A stretch of 50,076 nt of DNA from an uncultured Lentisphaerota bacterium (lineage in GTDB: Bacteria > Verrucomicrobiota > Kiritimatiellia > RFP12 > UBA1067): contig CAMKJU010000022.1 of NCBI GenBank assembly GCA_946413265.1, forward strand, positions 1 to 50,076, written 5' to 3'. Each line of letters starts with the position of its first letter. Position 1 is the stretch's first letter. The translations under genes and the position numbers were made by a program. The notes below the pieces were generated by a model, which worked only from the letters and a program-made list of their open reading frames with translations, was not told where the DNA came from and did no database searches. Shown here piece after piece: positions 40,189-48,070 of the stretch.

Positions 40189-41614
40189 GTCTCGTACCTC
40201 CTCCCGGCGGGCCGCCGCCCCCCGTTGGACGACGGCACTGCTCCTCCCCGTTCTTCGCGAGCCAGTCCGCGCCTTTTTTGCGGAAGTCTCTGTCTTCCCA
40301 CTTCTTCAGGATCGCGCAGTACCGGCAGCCGGCCGCGTGGGCTACATCGCTTGGCGGCTGGATGTGGTCGCGCGTGTGGTTGACCCATGCGCGGTCGGCC
40401 ATGCCCATGCTGCCCTCGTCGAACGCGCCGAGCATCACGAGGCGCACGTCGGTGAACGCCGGCGCGACGAGCGGGAACTCGCCGTTCCACGTGACGGTGC
40501 GCTCGTCGATCGCGCCGAATGGTTTCGCGGCTGCGGTCCACACGTTGGCGCGGAGGGAGACGCCAGGCGTGAAGGGCTCGAGCACCTGTCGGACGCGCGT
40601 GGCGGCGAACGCGCCCTCCACGTTGTATTTGTCCTTGACGTCTGAGATCAGCGGCAGGCGCGCAGCGTCGGAGCGGTGCATGCGGCCCCATGCGTGCCAG
40701 GACGATCCGTAGGTGACCCAGGAGAGATTGCGGTTCTTGACTACGCCGCATTGCTGGAGAGTGAAGTCGTTCACGTTGGGGCAGGAACTGCGTTCTGCGA
40801 GCTCGAGAACGGCGGCGCGCACCTGCGTCTCCGTCCAGTCGAGGTTGATGTCGGCGAGCGCTCCGCGCACGAAGCGTATGCCGGTGCCGAAGAACTCGGG
40901 GTTCTGCGGAGAGCCGGCGCCGGCGAAGGGGATGTCGCTCCATCCGGAGAAGTTCGCGAGCAGGTTTGCCATGCCGCCGTGCAGGTAGAACCAGCACCAG
41001 TCCTCGCCGGCCACGGCCTCGTAGAACGCCCTGTTGAACAGCGGGTGGTTGGACGATATGGCGAAGTTGAAGAACTGGGCGTTGTCCGCGCCCGCGAACA
41101 CGCCGTCGCGCGCCGCGCCGCGCACCATCTCGGCGTAGTCCTGCGCCTTCTCAGGCCAAAGCTCGGTGCCGATCAGCATCGGCGCGCGGAACACCGACTC
41201 TGCGACGAGCGCGGCCATGTCCTCATCCGGCTCCGTCACGCCGTTCATCATCGCCGCGCGCTGCGCGGAGTAGAAGCCCATAAGCGGGCCCGCGAAGGCG
41301 ATGCGCTCCTGGAGCGCCGTGATGCGCTCGCAGACGTTCGTGGCCTCGTGCCACGCGGCGGGGTTCATCGTCGGGTCGCCGACCTTGCAGAGCGCGTCGA
41401 CCTTAGCGAGGTTGAGCGCGCCGAGGGCGTTGAGGGTGATGCCCTGCCAGCGGGCCGCCGCGAGCGCGGCCGCGTCGCCGGCGTTCTGGAGACGGTTCTT
41501 GCGGTGCGACGAGAAGAAGGCGTCCACGCACACCAGCGCGAGGAACAGGAGTCCAAGCAGCATGAACGCCAGCACGAGCGCGACCTGCCCGCTCTTTCGC
41601 ACGCGGTCCGTCAT
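40178..41614 (-). CDS. TadG-like Flp pilus assembly protein
   Basis: 478 residues. The start MTDRVRKSGQVALVLAFMLL and the following LGLLFLALVCVDAFFSSHRK with LQNAGDAAALAAARW is the TadG N-terminal signature, in which a membrane helix precedes a conserved NAADAAALAAA-like segment. No vWA domain with a clear MIDAS is visible in the large periplasmic part, which contains several Cys (CPNVNDFTLQQC, GCRYCAILKKW). It overlaps genes on both sides, so it is tightly coupled. Confidence 0.8.
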   Translation of the reverse strand: MTDRVRKSGQVALVLAFMLLGLLFLALVCVDAFFSSHRKNRLQNAGDAAALAAARWQGITLNALGALNLAKVDALCKVGDPTMNPAAWHEATNVCERITALQERIAFAGPLMGFYSAQRAAMMNGVTEPDEDMAALVAESVFRAPMLIGTELWPEKAQDYAEMVRGAARDGVFAGADNAQFFNFAISSNHPLFNRAFYEAVAGEDWCWFYLHGGMANLLANFSGWSDIPFAGAGSPQNPEFFGTGIRFVRGALADINLDWTETQVRAAVLELAERSSCPNVNDFTLQQCGVVKNRNLSWVTYGSSWHAWGRMHRSDAARLPLISDVKDKYNVEGAFAATRVRQVLEPFTPGVSLRANVWTAAAKPFGAIDERTVTWNGEFPLVAPAFTDVRLVMLGAFDEGSMGMADRAWVNHTRDHIQPPSDVAHAAGCRYCAILKKWEDRDFRKKGADWLAKNGEEQCRRPTGGGGPPGGGTRHAH

Positions 41615-42171
41615 TGCAGGTAGAGGGGGTAGTGGTTTTCAATGCCGGCCTCTCCGCGGACTTCGCGAAAGTCCGTCGCGTCATCGCCTGAACCGTAAAG
41701 GTTGCGGCGCTGCCAGACGCGCATGATGAGCTCGGCGTTCTCGCCCTTTGGTTCGTCTGCGGTCCATCCCAGCTTACAGGGCTCCCACAGCTCGAAGTCG
41801 AGGATGCCCTTGGTGTCCGCCTCGTTCTCCGCCTCCAGGTAGCTGCCCATGCGGCTCACGATGGTGCCGGTGGAGAGCTCGTCGCCGAAGTCATCCTGCG
41901 AGAGGCACTTCCCAGCCACGCTCGCAGTGGCCACGCGCACGGTCTTCGTGACCATGAAGTCGTTGAACCCAACGGTCCGGGCTCGCGCGGCGCGCGCGGC
42001 GGCGTAGTTCACCACCGTGTGGGCCGTGAGCAGGTTCGCGTATTCGTAGACCAGAAAGAAAACGAGACAAAGAAAGAACATGACGACGACCGTTTCGACC
42101 ATCGCCTGTCCTTTCCGCAAGCCGGACCGTATGCGGGCGTCGGCGCGGATCTGCGCCGGTGCCGAGGTCAT
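41611..42171 (-). CDS. TadE-like minor pseudopilin
   Basis: 186 residues. RKGQAMVETVVVMFFLCLVF has the GQAMVE leader and hydrophobic helix of TadE. HTVVNYAAARAARARTVGFN is the usual segment after the helix. Larger than the other TadE-like protein at 39742. Overlaps the Flp pilin gene upstream (ATGA) and the TadG-like gene downstream. Confidence 0.8.
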   Translation of the reverse strand: MTSAPAQIRADARIRSGLRKGQAMVETVVVMFFLCLVFFLVYEYANLLTAHTVVNYAAARAARARTVGFNDFMVTKTVRVATASVAGKCLSQDDFGDELSTGTIVSRMGSYLEAENEADTKGILDFELWEPCKLGWTADEPKGENAELIMRVWQRRNLYGSGDDATDFREVRGEAGIENHYPLYLQ

Positions 42172-42389
42172 TCGCCGAGTTTCTTGATCTTGTTTTCGTC
42201 GATTTTATCTAAGGCTTGTCTCGCCTTGCCACCCTCCTCGTCGGAGATGGCCTCCGTGGCCTCCACCACCTTGCTGCCCACGCCGCGGCCGAAGTACGTG
42301 AACACCGCGATCAGCGAGATCGCCACCAACGCCACGATGATGATGTATTCCACCATCGTCTGGCCTCTCTTGCCCTTGACTGCCTTCAT
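42168..42389 (-). CDS. Flp-type pilin with acidic C-terminal tail
   Basis: 73 residues. KGKRGQTMVEYIIIVALVAI is a class IVb prepilin leader, with cleavage expected after the Gly of RGQTMVEY and the conserved Glu-Tyr. The mature ~60 residues have a hydrophobic helix then a charged, lysine/glutamate-rich end (ATEAISDEEGGKARQALDKI), longer than most Flp pilins. Major pilin candidate. Confidence 0.88.
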   Translation of the reverse strand: MKAVKGKRGQTMVEYIIIVALVAISLIAVFTYFGRGVGSKVVEATEAISDEEGGKARQALDKIDENKIKKLGE

Positions 42390-42402
42390 CGTATGCCTCC
42401 TT

Positions 42403-42561
42403 TTACGGGTACTCGCATGTCACCAGCGTAGTTGTGCGCGCGGCGGACGACCGCGCAGCCCGGACGAAACACGCCAGGGCCGCAACGACGCCCAGCAGGG
42501 CGACGAACACGATGATGTATTCGACCGCCGTCTGGCCGGATTTGTATCTACGCTTTGCCAT
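42403..42561 (-). CDS. Flp-type pilin (52 aa), first gene of the Tad operon
   Basis: True start taken as ATG 42561 (MAKRRYKSGQTAVEYIIVFV), because the extended -10 TGC-TATACT lies nine bases upstream and the longer open frame would include the promoter. The class IVb leader KSGQTAVEY is followed by a hydrophobic helix and a short tail. It is a second pilin beside 42168-42389; the two may form mixed or alternative fibres. Confidence 0.82.
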   Translation of the reverse strand: MAKRRYKSGQTAVEYIIVFVALLGVVAALACFVRAARSSAARTTTLVTCEYP

Positions 42562-42570
42562 GTGGGGAAT

Positions 42571-42579
42571 AGTATAGCA
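42571..42579 (-). promoter_or_regulatory. Promoter of the Tad/Flp operon, leaderless type
   Basis: TGC-TATACT on the minus strand, TATACT at plus-strand 42571-42576, nine bases before ATG 42561. Confidence 0.65.
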
Positions 42580-42637
42580 CAAAACGCGTTTCCCGACGCG
42601 CCCGCCATAATATTTTTTCCCGCTGCCACTGTAAACA

Positions 42638-42646
42638 TGGTATACT
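42638..42646 (+). promoter_or_regulatory. Extended -10 promoter ahead of a leader peptide and acetyltransferase
   Basis: TGG-TATACT with TATACT at 42641-42646, nine bases before the leader ATG 42656. Confidence 0.6.
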
Positions 42647-42655
42647 TGTCGCCGC

Positions 42656-42685
42656 ATGAACCTGCAGCGAGGAATGAAAGTATGA
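42656..42685 (+). CDS. Nine-codon leader peptide overlapping the acetyltransferase start
   Basis: MNLQRGMKV, ATG 42656 to TGA 42683-42685. The TGA overlaps the ATG at 42682 in the ATGA pattern, and a CGAGGA sequence inside the leader sits at ribosome-binding distance from that ATG. A ribosome starting on the leaderless RNA would be delivered to the real gene by coupling. Confidence 0.45.
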   Translation: MNLQRGMKV

Positions 42686-43203
42686 AGCAAAAGCCCATGA
42701 CGGCACTACGGACGGCGCGGCTAGTGGACGCCGAGCGCATATTCGCGCTCATCCACCTGCACCGCGACCGCCTTGTGCCGCGTTCGCTCGGCAATATCGT
42801 GGAGAACATCGACCGCTTCGTGGTGGCCGAGGTGGACGGCGAGATGGTGGGGTGCGCGACATACGGCATCTTTCCTGAAATCGGCGAGCCGCTCCACACG
42901 GCCGTGGAGATACAGTCCGTCGCCGTGCGCGCGCCGTGGCGCCGTCAGGGAGTGGGCCGCGCGCTCGTGCAGGAGATCGTGCGCCGCGTGCGGGCGTTTG
43001 AGCCGGCGGCCGCGCTCGTCCTCACGTTCTCGCCCGAGTTCTTCGGCACGCTCGGGTTCCATGAGGTGCCGAAGGACAAGGTGATGTACAAGCTCTACAC
43101 GGGTTGCATCAACTGCACGAAATACGCAAACCCCTTTACCTGCCCCGAAAAGGCTATGGTCCTGGATCTGAAAGCCCACAGCCCATGCTCTGCGCAGAAA
43201 TGA
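42682..43203 (+). CDS. GNAT acetyltransferase, ArgA-like (short N-acetylglutamate synthase type)
   Basis: 173 residues. The acetyl-CoA-binding motif A is IQSVAVRAPWRRQGVGRALV (residues ~77-96), with MVGCATYGIF before it and LTFSPEFFGTLGF after. The Cys-containing end, NCTKYANPFTCPEKAMVLDL, matches the KCxxCPxFxxCDExAM-type tail of ArgA and its short stand-alone relatives, which acetylate glutamate at the start of arginine synthesis. No arg genes are adjacent. Substrate not proven. Confidence 0.78.
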   Translation: MKQKPMTALRTARLVDAERIFALIHLHRDRLVPRSLGNIVENIDRFVVAEVDGEMVGCATYGIFPEIGEPLHTAVEIQSVAVRAPWRRQGVGRALVQEIVRRVRAFEPAAALVLTFSPEFFGTLGFHEVPKDKVMYKLYTGCINCTKYANPFTCPEKAMVLDLKAHSPCSAQK

Positions 43204-43221
43204 AAAAGAGGATAACTTTGG

Positions 43222-43322
43222 TTGCTTTCGCTGCTGGGAGATTAGGAGATTAGGAGTTTCGGAGGCGATTATGAAAATCCTCCAAGCCTCCCAACCTCCA
43301 AAACTCCCAGTAGCGAAAGCAA
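43222..43322. repeat. 101-bp inverted-repeat element
   Basis: Arms TTGCTTTCGCTGCTGGGAG (43222-43240) and CTCCCAGTAGCGAAAGCAA (43304-43322) pair at 18 of 19 positions. The interior is itself partly symmetric, with GGAG-rich text (GGAGATTAGGAGATTAGGAG) opposite CCTCC-rich text, so the RNA folds into one long imperfect hairpin. It lies between the acetyltransferase and the carboxypeptidase. It looks like a MITE or REP-type element. An ATG at 43271 inside it opens the frame of the next gene but is not a credible start. Confidence 0.7.
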
Positions 43323-43351
43323 ATAAGAGAAGTCAAAAGGAAGTAACTGAA

Positions 43352-44326
43352 ATGAAAAAGCTGATGTTGTTAATGGTTCTGGCCGCGTGTGCGGCAGTCG
43401 TAGCCGCCCCCAAGGCGAAGAAGGGTCCGGCGCGTCGCGCGCCTCAGAAGCAGGCCGTCGCCGGCTTGAAGGTGAAGAGCGACGTGCGCCGCGCGCCATA
43501 CCAGGGCGCGATCAGCGTGGACGCCGCGAGCGGGAAGGTGATCTTTGAGGACCGCGCGGACGCGAAGTGCTGTCCCGCATCCGTGACGAAGCTCATGACG
43601 CTCCTCCTCGTGCTGGAAGACATGCACGCGCTCAAGTACTCGCCCGTGGACGAGGTGACCGCAAGCGTGCGATGCACGCGCGAGAAGCCGAGCGTGTGCG
43701 GACTCAAGCCCGGCATGAAGATCACGGTCGACGAACTGCTCTTCGTGATGCTCGTCCACAGCGCGAACGACGCCGCCGTCCTGCTCGCCGAGAACTCGAC
43801 TGCGCGCAACGCCGGACGCGAGATCCAGGGCGGTGACCTGCAGGCGTTCGTGCAGCGGATGAACGAGAAGGCGAAGGAACTCGGCATGACGAGCACATCC
43901 TTCGTGACGCCGAACGGCTTTCCGCCGCCGTACGGCAGTGGCAGGCCATACGACACCTCCACCGCGCGAGACCTCGTGAAGCTCGCCCGCGCACTCGTGA
44001 AGTACAACGAGATATACCGCTGGACGAGCGCTAAGACGTACACGATGAAGACCATCGTGAACAAGCAGGGGCAGCCGGTCAAGTTCCTCAACCACAACAA
44101 TATCCTGCGCATGGACAAGAAGAAGATCGTAAACGCGAAGGGCGAGAGCGAGGTGGACGGACTCAAGACTGGCTACGCAGAGTACTGCGGATCCTCGATC
44201 ATCCTCACCGGCAAGCGCGACGGACACCGCGCAATCGTGGTGGTCGTCGGCAGCGAGACCTCTAAGATGCGCGACGAGCATGCCCGCCGCCTGATGGTCT
44301 CGGCGCTAGACGCAGTCTCCCGCTGA
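43352..44326 (+). CDS. D-alanyl-D-alanine carboxypeptidase (PBP5/6, DacA family)
   Basis: 324 residues from ATG 43352, preceded by AAAGGAAG and opening with a signal peptide (MKKLMLLMVLAACAAVVAA). Ser77 in ASVTKL (SxxK), SAN at 137 and KTGY at 272 are the three penicillin-binding motifs of S11 peptidases. It trims the terminal D-Ala of peptidoglycan stem peptides in the periplasm. Only the catalytic domain is present; the C-terminal amphipathic anchor and domain II of E. coli PBP5 are missing, so it may be soluble. Confidence 0.93.
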   Translation: MKKLMLLMVLAACAAVVAAPKAKKGPARRAPQKQAVAGLKVKSDVRRAPYQGAISVDAASGKVIFEDRADAKCCPASVTKLMTLLLVLEDMHALKYSPVDEVTASVRCTREKPSVCGLKPGMKITVDELLFVMLVHSANDAAVLLAENSTARNAGREIQGGDLQAFVQRMNEKAKELGMTSTSFVTPNGFPPPYGSGRPYDTSTARDLVKLARALVKYNEIYRWTSAKTYTMKTIVNKQGQPVKFLNHNNILRMDKKKIVNAKGESEVDGLKTGYAEYCGSSIILTGKRDGHRAIVVVVGSETSKMRDEHARRLMVSALDAVSR

Positions 44327-44358
44327 TTCGGGAAAATGCAAAATCTAAAATCACCCCC

Positions 44359-44387
44359 TTGCGGTTTGGCCCCGTTTTTAGTAAAAT
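44359..44387 (+). promoter_or_regulatory. Promoter of fusA
   Basis: TTGCGG (44359-44364), a 17-bp spacer, TAAAAT (44382-44387). Flanking CCCCCTTGYGGT and a spacer ending in TTTTT are shared with the rpmJ promoter at 6451-6479. Confidence 0.72.
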
Positions 44388-44420
44388 ATCACCTCACTTT
44401 TGCAGACCAAAGGAGTAAAA

Positions 44421-46523
44421 ATGGCAGACAAAAAAGCGTTTCCGCTTGAAAAAGTTAGGAACTTCGGCATCATGGCGCACATCGACGGCGGCAAGACGAC
44501 CACGTCGGAGCGCATCCTCTACTATTCCGGCAAGAACTACAAGATCGGCGAAGTGCATGACGGCGCCGCGACGATGGACTTCATGGTCCAGGAGCAGGAG
44601 CGCGGCATCACGATCCAGTCCGCCGCCACGTGCGTGCAGTGGGGCGCCTACCGTCTGTCGCTGATCGACACTCCCGGACACGTGGACTTCACGGCCGAGG
44701 TGGAGCGCTCGCTCCGCGTGCTCGACGGCGCGGTGGCCCTCTACTGCGCGGTGGGCGGCGTGCAGCCGCAGTCCGAGCAGGTGTGGCGCCAGTCCGAGAA
44801 GTACAAGGTGCCAAAGATCGCTTTCGTCAACAAGATGGACCGCATCGGCGCGAACTTCTACAGCGTGATGGACCAGATGAAGAACCAGCTCGGCGCGAAC
44901 CCCGTGCCGGTGGTGCTTCCGATCGGCGCCGGCGAGACGTTCGACGGCATCATCGACCTCATCAAGATGAAGGCGATCCGCTACGACATGAAGAGCCTCG
45001 GCAAGAACATGACGGAGGAGGAGATTCCCGCCGACATGGTCGAGAAGGCCAAGGAATACCGCCAGAAGATGGTCGAGTCGGCCGCCGAGCAGGACGACGC
45101 GCTCATGGAGAAGTTCTTCGCGGGCGAGGAGCTCACGGTGGACGAGATCAAGGGCGCGCTCCGCAAGGGCTGCATGGCCCGCACGATCACCCCGGCGTTC
45201 TGCGGCTCCGCGTTCAAGGACAAGGGCGTACAGCAGCTCCTCGACGGCGTGTGCGACTACCTGCCGTCCCCGATTGACGCGGGCGCGGCCGTCTCCGCCG
45301 ACGATCCCTCGCAGAAGCGCGAGCCGAGCGACAACGAGCCGTTCTGCGGCCTCGCGTTCAAGATCATGTCCGACAAGGCGATGGGCAAGATCACCTTCGT
45401 GCGCGTCTACTCCGGCACGCTCAAGCTCGGCGGCGAGCTGCTCGACTCCACGATCAACCAGGAGCAGCGCATCAGCCGTCTCTTCCGCATGCACGCGAAC
45501 AAGCAGGAGGCGCTCGAAGAGGCGCACGCCGGCGACATCGTGGCGTGCGTGGGCCTCACGCAGACCCGCACGGGCGACACGCTCTGCGACCCCGAGCATC
45601 CGATCACCCTTGAGTCCATCGACTTCCCGGCGCCCGTGATCTCCGTCGCGGTGAAGCCGCAGTCGCGTCAGGACAACGAGAAGCTCGGCGCGGCGCTGCA
45701 CGCGCTCGCGATGGAAGACCCGACCTTCGTCGTGACCTTCGACCAGGAAACCTCCGAGACGATCATCGCCGGCATGGGCGAGCTCTACCTCGAAGTCATC
45801 GTGGACCGCCTGAAGCGCGAGTTCAACGTCGCGTGCGACGTGGGCGCCCCGCAGGTCGCGTACCGCGAGACGATCACGACTTCGGTCGAGAACGAGTACA
45901 AGCACGTCAAGCAGTCCGGCGGCCGCGGCCAGTACGCGCACGTGTGCCTCAAGCTCGAGCCGCAGGAGCCTGGCAAGGGCTTCGAGTTCGTCAACGAGAT
46001 CAAGGGCGGCGTGATTCCCACCGAGTACATCCCGGCGGTCGAGAAGGGCGTCCGCAAGGCGCTCGAGAGCGGCCCGCTCGCGGGCTTCCCGGTGGTGGAC
46101 GTCAAGGCGACGGTGTACTTCGGCTCCTACCACGAAGTCGACTCGAACGAATTCGCGTTCGTGACCTGCGCGATGCAGTGCTTCAAGCAGGGCTTCCTCA
46201 AGGCGAAGCCGCAGCTCCTCGAGCCGATGATGGACGTGGAAGTCGCCGTGCCGGAGACCTACATGGGCGCCGCGAACGGCTCCATCAACCAGCGCCGCGG
46301 GCGCGTGGAGGGCATGGAGGACCGCGCGGGCGTGAAGCTCATCAAGGCGACCGTCCCGCTCGGCGAGATGTTCGGCTATTCGAACGCCATCCGCACGGTC
46401 ACGCAGGGCCGCGGCACGTTCACGATGATCTTCAAGCAGTACGAGGCGGTGCCGAAGAACATTGCCCAGGAAGTGATCGAGAAGCGAATCAAGGAAGGCA
46501 AGGTCCGCGCGAGCGCGGACTGA
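44421..46523 (+). CDS. fusA: Elongation factor G (canonical copy)
   Basis: 700 residues after an AAAGGAG site. G1 reads [12 protein letters not shown], with Gly where most EF-G have Ala; switch [12 protein letters not shown]3 DTPGHVDF, G4 NKMD. Domain IV keeps [18 protein letters not shown] and [20 protein letters not shown], and domain V has [20 protein letters not shown]. It drives translocation with GTP. The 14512 gene is the divergent paralogue. It has its own promoter, not a str operon with rpsL-rpsG-tuf. Confidence 0.95.
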   Translation: MADKKAFPLEKVRNFGIMAHIDGGKTTTSERILYYSGKNYKIGEVHDGAATMDFMVQEQERGITIQSAATCVQWGAYRLSLIDTPGHVDFTAEVERSLRVLDGAVALYCAVGGVQPQSEQVWRQSEKYKVPKIAFVNKMDRIGANFYSVMDQMKNQLGANPVPVVLPIGAGETFDGIIDLIKMKAIRYDMKSLGKNMTEEEIPADMVEKAKEYRQKMVESAAEQDDALMEKFFAGEELTVDEIKGALRKGCMARTITPAFCGSAFKDKGVQQLLDGVCDYLPSPIDAGAAVSADDPSQKREPSDNEPFCGLAFKIMSDKAMGKITFVRVYSGTLKLGGELLDSTINQEQRISRLFRMHANKQEALEEAHAGDIVACVGLTQTRTGDTLCDPEHPITLESIDFPAPVISVAVKPQSRQDNEKLGAALHALAMEDPTFVVTFDQETSETIIAGMGELYLEVIVDRLKREFNVACDVGAPQVAYRETITTSVENEYKHVKQSGGRGQYAHVCLKLEPQEPGKGFEFVNEIKGGVIPTEYIPAVEKGVRKALESGPLAGFPVVDVKATVYFGSYHEVDSNEFAFVTCAMQCFKQGFLKAKPQLLEPMMDVEVAVPETYMGAANGSINQRRGRVEGMEDRAGVKLIKATVPLGEMFGYSNAIRTVTQGRGTFTMIFKQYEAVPKNIAQEVIEKRIKEGKVRASAD

Positions 46524-46562
46524 CCGCCACAGTAAGTAAAGCTCGTTTCGAGGATAGAAGAC

Positions 46563-47486
46563 ATGTCAGATTGCTGCATTTTCGCCGGACAGGGCGCGCA
46601 GGTTCCCGGTATGGGCAAGGATTTCGCGGAGGCCGATGCCGAAGCGATGGCCTTGTTTGACAAGGCGAACGCCGTCCTGGGCTTTGATCTCAAGAAGATA
46701 TGCTTCGAAGGCCCCGCTGAGGAACTCACGAAGTCGAACGTGTGTCAGCCGGCCATCTTCGTGACGAGTTACGCGGCCTACCGCGCATTCCAGAAGAGGC
46801 GTCCCACGTCCTTCGCCTGCGCGGCGGGTCTCTCGCTTGGCGAATGGGGCGCGCTCTGCGCCGCAGGCGTGCTCGATTTCGATGCCACGCTTACCGTCTT
46901 GGAGGCGCGCGGACGCTTCATGCAGGAGGCGTGTACCGCCACGCCTTCTGGGATGATCGCCATCATGGGGGCGTCCGCCGACCAGCTCAAGGAGCTCTGC
47001 GAGAAGACTGGCTGCACGGTCGCCAACATCAATTCGGCCGCGCAGCAGGTGCTGTCCGGCTCCAAGGACGCCGTGGCGCAGGCCGCAACGGTCGCCAAGG
47101 AACTCGGCATCAAGCGTGCTATTCCGCTTCAGACGGCTGGCGCGTTCCACTCGCCGTTCATGGCGCCTGCGCGCGAGAAGCTCGCGCCGGTGCTGGATAC
47201 GGTGACGTTCCACGCGCCGCAGGTCCCCGTCCTTTCCAACGTTACGGGGCAGCCGCACTCATCCGACCCCGGCGCCATCAAGGCGCTCATGCTTGAGCAG
47301 GTCACGCAGACGACCAACTGGGCGGCCGACGTCGAGGCCGCGAAGACCCTTGGCTGCACGCGGTTTGTGGAGTTCGGCCCAGGCAAGGTCCTGAGCGGAC
47401 TCATCAAGAAGATCGACGCCGAGCTCTTCACGACGAACGTCTCCGATCTCCCCGCCCTCGACGCGACCATAACCGCTCTCTCCTGA
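46563..47486 (+). CDS. fabD: Malonyl-CoA:ACP transacylase
   Basis: 307 residues after a GAGGAT site. FAGQGAQVPGMGKD holds the oxyanion Gln, AGLSLGEWGAL holds the nucleophile Ser (family consensus GHSLGE, here Leu replaces His), and GAFHSPFM holds the catalytic His. It loads malonate onto acyl carrier protein for fatty-acid synthesis. No other fab gene is adjacent. It follows fusA by 39 bases and may be read from the fusA promoter. Confidence 0.93.
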   Translation: MSDCCIFAGQGAQVPGMGKDFAEADAEAMALFDKANAVLGFDLKKICFEGPAEELTKSNVCQPAIFVTSYAAYRAFQKRRPTSFACAAGLSLGEWGALCAAGVLDFDATLTVLEARGRFMQEACTATPSGMIAIMGASADQLKELCEKTGCTVANINSAAQQVLSGSKDAVAQAATVAKELGIKRAIPLQTAGAFHSPFMAPAREKLAPVLDTVTFHAPQVPVLSNVTGQPHSSDPGAIKALMLEQVTQTTNWAADVEAAKTLGCTRFVEFGPGKVLSGLIKKIDAELFTTNVSDLPALDATITALS

Positions 47487-47541
47487 GGTCGACAAGGTAT
47501 TCAAGCATATTTCAGCAATTGTGGAATTGAACTAAAAACGG

Positions 47542-47573
47542 AGCGCGGCACTTGTTGCCGCGCTTTCTGTTTG
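47542..47573 (+). terminator. Intrinsic terminator after fabD
   Basis: AGCGCGGCA (47542-47550), loop CTTGT, TGCCGCGCT (47556-47564), then TTCTGTTT, which runs into the next extended -10. Confidence 0.88.
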
Positions 47574-47580
47574 GTATAAT
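47572..47580 (+). promoter_or_regulatory. Extended -10 promoter of the small DUF3791-like cluster, leaderless type
   Basis: TGG-TATAAT, TATAAT at 47575-47580, nine bases before ATG 47590. Confidence 0.65.
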
Positions 47581-47589
47581 GTTGCCGCA

Positions 47590-47802
47590 ATGAGCGATAA
47601 GAGAATAAACAATTCAATTTTCATTATGTTCCTGTTGTCGGGAGCATATTGCGCTGCTCACCATATCTCAATGCAGGAATTTCTTGCCCTTGACGACCAG
47701 TATGCGATCTTGAATTACATAGCTGAGTGTCCTGACATATTTGACTCAATGACGGAAGAAGAAATGGTCAAGGAGATTGATGCGTATGTCAAGGGCGTTT
47801 GA
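47590..47802 (+). CDS. Small DUF3791-like protein, first of three
   Basis: 70 residues. IFIMFLLSGAYCAAHHISMQ, then an acidic helical end (MTEEEMVKEIDAYVKG). The spacing of aromatic and acidic residues matches the third gene of the cluster (LVFAAELYRHAKGLSGAEVA ... MIAAVDEFIA), so both belong to the DUF3791-type family of tiny helical proteins. Those are often next to DUF3990 or other toxin-like genes in gut bacteria. No signal peptide or membrane helix. Confidence 0.65.
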   Translation: MSDKRINNSIFIMFLLSGAYCAAHHISMQEFLALDDQYAILNYIAECPDIFDSMTEEEMVKEIDAYVKGV

Positions 47803-48070
47803 ACAGCCGCTTTTTCACGGCACAATGGACGCGCGCAAGTATGCAGGGTATTTGGCGGTGGTGATTTCGCCGGCTGTCGTCGGACTTCTTGCGGAGTCGC
47901 TTGGAATCGACGAGGTGTCCGCCATGAACAAGTACTTCACGTCGTCTGCGTATGCTGCGATTTCTGATGAGGGGCAGAAACTCTGGCATCACAGTCCGCA
48001 ACTGCTCGCGTCGTTGGTCGAAGAAGAGTTGCGCACGGGCAAGTTCACCTATCCGCAGGAGGCGCTGTGA
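47786..48070 (+). CDS. Small hypothetical protein in the DUF3791-like cluster
   Basis: 94 residues from ATG 47786, overlapping the first small gene by 17 bases. It contains AVVISPAVVGLLAESLGIDE, SAMNKYFTSSAYAAISDEGQ and KLWHHSPQLLASLVEEELRT: helical, with a conserved-looking Trp-His-His. It resembles the small partner protein commonly found between DUF3990 and DUF3791 genes. The start FEQPLFHGT is slightly reminiscent of the DUF3990 opening, but the ADP-ribosyltransferase-like domain itself is absent. Confidence 0.6.
   Translation: MSRAFEQPLFHGTMDARKYAGYLAVVISPAVVGLLAESLGIDEVSAMNKYFTSSAYAAISDEGQKLWHHSPQLLASLVEEELRTGKFTYPQEAL

Noticed and set aside
43271..43351. Longer start for the D,D-carboxypeptidase
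   Set aside because: The ATG at 43271 lies inside the inverted-repeat element and would bury the signal peptide; ATG 43352 has a ribosome-binding site and a proper signal.
44394..46133. Open frame of 579 codons on the minus strand
   Set aside because: Antisense of the canonical EF-G; repetitive His/Arg/Leu/Asp content.
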